Position numbers and translations under genes: made by a program. Shown piece by piece: positions 52,076 through 55,947 of a stretch of DNA of 55,947 nt (positions are counted from its first letter, which is position 1; each line of letters begins with the position of its first letter). This DNA is from Elusimicrobiales bacterium (lineage in GTDB: Bacteria > Elusimicrobiota > Elusimicrobia > Elusimicrobiales > UBA9959). A model generated the notes under the pieces. The model searched no databases. It was not told the DNA's origin and was given only the letters and a program-made list of their open reading frames with translations. The stretch covers positions 1 to 55,947 of the forward strand of contig JAVHLJ010000015.1 of assembly GCA_031082205.1 (NCBI GenBank). Direction: 5' to 3'.

Positions 52076-52930
52076 TTACTTCTTTCTTCCGATGCACTCG
52101 AGATAGCGGAAGGTGACCGTGAGGCCGCCGCGTTTTTCCATTTCCCCGGCGACGGCTGCGAAGAATTCCCCGCGGCGCTCCGGCTTCAGTGCCGCGGCCA
52201 GGCCGGCCGCGGGGCCGGAATCGTTCAGCCATTCCGCGAGCGAAGAGGCGTTCCTGAAAGAATGCGTCAGCGCGCGCTCCTCCAGCCTTTCGACGCTCAG
52301 CCCGCCGCGCCCGGCGGCGGCGAGGAAAGCGGCCCGGCCGGGCGGGAAATTTATCGGCGGGAAGCGCCGTATGGACCCGGGGCGCCGCAGCAGCAGGGGA
52401 GCGACGGCCCGCTGCAGCTCGGAGAGCGACTCCGCGGTGCTGACCAGCATGGCCGCCCTGCCGCCCGGGGCCAGGGCGCGGGCGCACAGGCGCAGCAGCG
52501 GGCCCGGCCGGCAGTACTCGGCCGACCAGAGCGCGCATACCAGGTCCGCCGAAGCCGCCGGGCGGCCTTCCAGGAATTCCGTCATGCCTGCGCGGGCGAA
52601 GGAGACGGGGCAGGGGGCGCCGGCCGCCGCCCTCTCCGCGACGGACAGCATGCCTGCCGAGATGTCGCAGGCGTCCACCCGCCCCGACGGCCCCGCCGCG
52701 CGGGCCAGCAGGAGCGCCGAGTGGCCGGTGCCGCAGCCGAGGTCCAGGCAGCGCGAGCCGGGGCGCAATTCCAGCCGCGCGATGAGATCTTCGGAGGCCC
52801 GTTTCGTCAGCGGCCGTGTCTCGGCCAGGTCGTAGGTCCCGGCCCGCAGGTCGTAATCCTGCCTGTAAAGGTCGTCTCCGCCGGAGAGCCGGCCGGCCAG
52901 GCCGAAGAGGGCGCGTACCAGCGCGTTCAC
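52076..52930 (-). CDS. UbiE-like SAM-dependent methyltransferase
   Basis: A 284-residue enzyme. CLDLGCGTGHSALLLARAAG is motif I, DACDISAGML the acidic loop; the region around RRFPPINFPPGR and the C-terminal part are family-specific. It could be a C- or O-methyltransferase acting on a quinone-like or lipid substrate. The GTG start overlaps the stop of the upstream radical SAM gene (GTGA), so it is part of the same operon. Earlier in-frame extension is an artefact of the overlapping gene. Confidence 0.78.
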   Translation of the reverse strand: MNALVRALFGLAGRLSGGDDLYRQDYDLRAGTYDLAETRPLTKRASEDLIARLELRPGSRCLDLGCGTGHSALLLARAAGPSGRVDACDISAGMLSVAERAAAGAPCPVSFARAGMTEFLEGRPAASADLVCALWSAEYCRPGPLLRLCARALAPGGRAAMLVSTAESLSELQRAVAPLLLRRPGSIRRFPPINFPPGRAAFLAAAGRGGLSVERLEERALTHSFRNASSLAEWLNDSGPAAGLAAALKPERRGEFFAAVAGEMEKRGGLTVTFRYLECIGRKK

Positions 52931-54129
52931 GGGCGGGAGGCCTCCCCGCCTTTCGCCGCGCGCGGCCGCTCGCGGTCGTTGCCGAACAGGGCCTCCCAGA
53001 AAGGAAGTTCCTCTCCCCTGTTGCTGACATGTCCTATCGGGAATTTCCGTATCTCCTCCAGGTCCGCCCCGCCGGCGGCCGGCCAGGAGAAGATCTCCAG
53101 GTTGAAAGTGGTGCGCTCCTCCGGCGGCATCTCCGGTTCCAGCGCCATGCGCAGCGCGCCGGCCAGGCCGGCGCGGGAGGCCGCCTCCAGCCAGAAGGCC
53201 GGGCCCGGCGCGGCCGCCGTCCGGGCGCGGCGGCGCAGGACGTTGAAGAAGTTCATCACGAAATAGTTCACGGTGGCGCCGCGGCGGTTGGAGACGGCGT
53301 TCTCGCCGAACATCTCTTCCAGCGTGAAGCCGGTGGCCGACGAGACCAGCCGCAGCAGGTCGCTCATGTAGATACGCTCCCGCGGGCTGTGGACGCCGAT
53401 ATCGGAGACGTTGCGCAGCCGCAGCTGCCGCACGAAGTCCATGTTCCGGAGTCCGAAGCGGACCACCGCGGCCAGTTCGTCCTCGTTGACGCCCCGCGCC
53501 AGCGTCATGGACAGGATGGTGCGGACCTTCAGCGCTTTGAGGTTGCGCAGGGCCGCCGCTTTCTCGGCGGAGAGGTCCCGCCCGTTGAAGAACTCGTGGG
53601 TGGCGGGCCGGAAGCCGTTGAGCGACAGGATGCAGTAGTCGAGGCCGCTGTCCTTTAACAGCGCGGCGAAGGAGCGGTCGGCCAGCCGCAGGCCGTTGGT
53701 GAGCAGCACCGAGCGCTTCTCCGGGTGCGCGCGCCTGACATGGGCTATCAGTTCCGGCAGCTCGCGGCGCAGGCAGGGCTCGCCGCCGGAGAAGACGATG
53801 TGCCGGGCCGGCGTAGCGGCTATCATCTCCCTGATCCTGTCCGCGCCGAACTCGCGGCCCCGCTCGGGCAGGTAGCACCAGCGGCAGGACAGGTCGCAGG
53901 CGTAGCTGACCGGTATCACCAGGCCGTAACGGACCGGCCTGTTATGGCGGGTGGAGGCGCAGCGCAGGTAGATCTCCGCGTCCCGGTCGGCCGTTTCGGA
54001 GGACCGGCCGTGGGCGGGGCAAAGGGTATCCATCACCGCGCGCCCTCCCTCCTCGTAGAGCTCGGCGTCGGTCTCCTCCAGGCAGGAGGGGCAGAGCCCG
54101 CGCGTCCTCTTTATAAGCCGCCGTTCCAC
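52927..54129 (-). CDS. Radical SAM enzyme with N-terminal Cys-rich module (Tes-like layout)
   Basis: A 400-residue protein. The N-terminus has GLCPSCLEETDAELYEE and LCPAHG, a C-x2-C...C-x2-H/C module like the one found in archaeal tetraether-lipid synthase relatives (MJ0619 type). The radical SAM cluster motif is SYACDLSCRWCYLPE (C-x3-C-x2-C, about residues 76-90), with FSGGEPCLRREL as the GGE SAM loop. No SPASM motif is evident. It lies 3 nt after the SPASM radical SAM gene and overlaps the methyltransferase. Function is inferred only: a C-C bond-forming or other radical reaction on a lipid or peptide. Confidence 0.65.
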   Translation of the reverse strand: MERRLIKRTRGLCPSCLEETDAELYEEGGRAVMDTLCPAHGRSSETADRDAEIYLRCASTRHNRPVRYGLVIPVSYACDLSCRWCYLPERGREFGADRIREMIAATPARHIVFSGGEPCLRRELPELIAHVRRAHPEKRSVLLTNGLRLADRSFAALLKDSGLDYCILSLNGFRPATHEFFNGRDLSAEKAAALRNLKALKVRTILSMTLARGVNEDELAAVVRFGLRNMDFVRQLRLRNVSDIGVHSPRERIYMSDLLRLVSSATGFTLEEMFGENAVSNRRGATVNYFVMNFFNVLRRRARTAAAPGPAFWLEAASRAGLAGALRMALEPEMPPEERTTFNLEIFSWPAAGGADLEEIRKFPIGHVSNRGEELPFWEALFGNDRERPRAAKGGEASRP

Positions 54130-54132
54130 GGT

Positions 54133-55353
54133 CTAATCCCAGCCCAGCTTGCGGTACAGCTTCGGCACCGGCCGGGGCCCCATGGAAGACAGGACCTTCT
54201 CTATGGCCGCCGGGTCCTTGAGCGGCAGGCGGCCGCCGGAGAGCGCGTCTATCTCCCGGTAGACCAGCTGGCTCACGCAGCCGTGCGAAGGGGAGGGGAA
54301 GCTTTTTGTCATCCTGGCGTAGACGTCGCCGAAGGATTCGGAGGCTATGCTGCCGAAACCCATGGGCACGAAGTCGCAGGGGCAGACGTCGCCGTCGGCG
54401 CTCACGTAGACGTGCGTCCTGCCGGCGCTGCAGCCGAAGTTGTTTATCGTGCCGATATGCGGCAGGGACATTATGACCGGCAGGGAAGCGTCCCGGTTGA
54501 TCTCGTACTGCAGCTCAACGAACTTCGCCACGTCCTTCTCCTCGAGGAGCTCGAAGTTCCCCTTGATGACCCGGCCGCAGGGCTTGGGCCGCAGTATCCT
54601 TATCTCGTGCACGCCGAGGGAGCCGGCGAACTTTATGAAGTCGTAGATCCTGCCCGAGTAGAGGATGTCCTTGGTGATCACCATGGAGACGGCAGAGTAG
54701 AGCCCGGCCCCTATGGAGTTCTTCAGCGCGCTCACGGCCTCGGCGTGGGCCGAGGCCGAGTTCCTGTTGGCGTTATGCTCGGCCGGGACGTGGCTGTCGA
54801 GGCTGACCACCACGGCCGTCAGGCCCGCCTTCTTCAGCGAGGCGGCGCGGGCGGCGTCGAGCCCGCGGCCGGAGGTGAAGAGCAGCTTGTACGACCTGTC
54901 GTCCGCGCCGGAGACCAGGCGCTCCAGGTCGCCCCTCAGCAGCGGCTCGCCGCCGGTGAAGCCTATGCACGCCGCGCCCAGGTCCTGCGCCTGGCCGATG
55001 GCCCGCGCCAGCGTATCGAAGGGGAGGTCGTCGCGGCCGCTGCCCGGATTGCTGCAGTACCAGCATTTCAGATGGCACCTGTTGGTGACCGAAAAATACA
55101 CCGAGAAAGGGCTGGTCTTCTTGCGGGCGGAGTTGGAGAAATAACCCAGGGCGGAGCGGAAGGCGCGGGTGCGCAGCGGGGTATAAGTGGTGTTGATGAA
55201 CAGCTTTCCGTCCAGTTCCGTGGCTTTCTCGAAACGCATCTGGCGGGCCATGAACCACAGGAAGCCCGGGGGCAGGGCGGCCAGCCCGCCGTCGAGGGCG
55301 GCGGCGCCCAGCTTCAGGTATTTCATGAGACCGGTGTGTCTTTTCGCGGGCAT
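54133..55353 (-). CDS. SPASM-type radical SAM enzyme
   Basis: A 406-residue enzyme. An N-terminal helical region (about 1-70, with LDGGLAALPPGFLWFMA) precedes the motif VTNRCHLKCWYCSNPG (C-x3-C-x2-C, about residues 91-106), with GFTGGEPLLRGDLERL as the GGE loop. The C-terminus has GCSAGRTHVYVSADGDVCPC, the cysteine pattern of a SPASM auxiliary cluster domain. It may act on a peptide or small molecule; a precursor peptide was not found nearby. The start is MPAKRHTG, 2 nt after the UbiA stop. Confidence 0.75.
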   Translation of the reverse strand: MPAKRHTGLMKYLKLGAAALDGGLAALPPGFLWFMARQMRFEKATELDGKLFINTTYTPLRTRAFRSALGYFSNSARKKTSPFSVYFSVTNRCHLKCWYCSNPGSGRDDLPFDTLARAIGQAQDLGAACIGFTGGEPLLRGDLERLVSGADDRSYKLLFTSGRGLDAARAASLKKAGLTAVVVSLDSHVPAEHNANRNSASAHAEAVSALKNSIGAGLYSAVSMVITKDILYSGRIYDFIKFAGSLGVHEIRILRPKPCGRVIKGNFELLEEKDVAKFVELQYEINRDASLPVIMSLPHIGTINNFGCSAGRTHVYVSADGDVCPCDFVPMGFGSIASESFGDVYARMTKSFPSPSHGCVSQLVYREIDALSGGRLPLKDPAAIEKVLSSMGPRPVPKLYRKLGWD

Positions 55354-55355
55354 AT

Positions 55356-55947
55356 TCACCCGAGGATCAGGTCGGCCAGCGAAGAGAAGGCCACCAGCAG
55401 GATGTTGGCGAAGATGAGCTTCGAGAAGACGGCGTCGGGGGCCCGCAGGCCGGCGAGCAGGCAGGCCGCGGCGGCCAGGGCCCCGGCCAGGTACACCGGC
55501 CCGCACATGCCCAGCAGGTAGGGCAGCAGCGACACGGGGACGCCGGCCAGGGCCAGGCCGGCCGCCAGCCGCCGCGCGCGCGCCGGGCCGGTCTTCATCG
55601 GCAGCGTGCTGCCGCCGCCGGCCCTGTCGCCCGGCAGGTCTATCACGTCGCGCATGATCTCGTAGGCCATTATCTCCAGGAAGAACCAGAAAGGGAAGAC
55701 GTAAAGGCTGTCGCGCCGCGGCGAAGGGGCGCCGCCCGAGGTGAGCGCCAGCGACAGCGGGTAGATGGAGGTCACTATCAGAGAGATGGCGGCCGCCTTG
55801 AAGACGCCCAGGCGCTTGGAGCGGAGGTTGTACAGGGCCAGCGCCGCGGTGAGCGGCAGCGCCACGGCCGCGAACCAGCTGTTGACGAAGAACGCCGTCC
55901 CGGCTCCCGCCGCCAGGGCGGCCCGGCTGCCGCGCGGCCCGGCCCTG
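55356..55947 (-). CDS. UbiA-family prenyltransferase, 5' end outside the window
   Basis: The open frame runs off the right edge; about 196 codons are visible. Membrane helices are clear: GTAFFVNSWFAAVALPLTAA and further blocks. The second UbiA motif is RDVIDLPGDRAGGGSTLP (D-x2-D-type region with GD and TLP), typical of UbiA enzymes including quinone and archaeal-type geranylgeranylglyceryl-phosphate prenyltransferases. The first NxxxDxxxD motif lies beyond the window. It transfers an isoprenoid to an acceptor in the membrane and heads the operon with two radical SAM enzymes and a methyltransferase. Confidence 0.82.
   Translation of the reverse strand, partial: RAGPRGSRAALAAGAGTAFFVNSWFAAVALPLTAALALYNLRSKRLGVFKAAAISLIVTSIYPLSLALTSGGAPSPRRDSLYVFPFWFFLEIMAYEIMRDVIDLPGDRAGGGSTLPMKTGPARARRLAAGLALAGVPVSLLPYLLGMCGPVYLAGALAAAACLLAGLRAPDAVFSKLIFANILLVAFSSLADLILG

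Overview
This window is a GC-rich (roughly two-thirds G+C), gene-dense bacterial chromosome segment that spans the replication origin. The order dnaA, dnaN, dciA-like, gyrB, gyrA from 42.4 to 50.4 kb, preceded by an AT-rich stretch with tandem DnaA boxes, marks oriC. Heptose adenylyltransferase, PilT, a serine palmitoyltransferase-like enzyme and a GyrB of Gram-negative-like length suggest a diderm. The overall flavour (two HD-GYP proteins, lysine-rich small proteins, frequent AUA isoleucine codons despite high GC) would fit an uncultured lineage such as Elusimicrobiota. That placement is inference without any search. I saw no tRNA, rRNA, CRISPR array or prophage.

Layout. 0-0.3 kb: end of an IS3-type insertion sequence that cuts the 3' end of a secreted-protein gene. 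1-3.2 kb: an AmgK-like sugar kinase fused to a RapZ C-terminal domain, followed by a MurU-like nucleotidyltransferase (probable amino-sugar/cell-wall recycling). 3.2-5.4 kb: a three-gene cassette between two structured repeats (family A). 5.5-15.1 kb: minus-strand genes for a receiver protein, HD-GYP, GNAT plus serine palmitoyltransferase-like enzyme, rfaE2, accC, a zinc-ribbon/TPR membrane protein, an atypical accB, cdd and mtnP, with family B structured repeats in front of accC and accB. 15-26 kb: glycosyltransferase, DMT transporter, glyA, an RsmI-phosphatase fusion, GAF-HD-GYP, dapB, hydrolase, a duplicated basic small protein, a divergent folD, a secreted Lys-rich protein, methyltransferase, rlmN. 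26-32.4 kb: SH3 protein, nadA, glycerophosphodiesterase, PHP phosphoesterase, NifU-like protein, a cobalamin adenosyltransferase bracketed by family C repeats, and an exported GH13 amylase. 32.5-38.5 kb: one minus-strand run nadD-yqeK, LytR_C, pilT, cNMP-binding protein, rsfS, argS. 38.5-42.2 kb: a DUF2064-like protein and the TldE/TldD pair. 42.2-50.4 kb: origin and replication genes. 50.5-55.9 kb: amidohydrolase, then a convergent, tightly packed operon of UbiA prenyltransferase, SPASM radical SAM enzyme, a second radical SAM enzyme with an N-terminal Cys-rich module, and a methyltransferase.

Most noteworthy: (1) the UbiA/two-radical-SAM/methyltransferase operon at the right edge, a candidate for an undescribed prenyl-lipid or quinone-type pathway; (2) three families of intergenic elements, each present as a same-orientation pair bracketing one to three genes, whose stems differ between copies by compensatory changes, so they look like folded RNA or DNA; (3) several apparent gene fusions; (4) a group of genes whose -10-like hexamer lies only 6-8 nt before the start codon, suggesting leaderless mRNAs.
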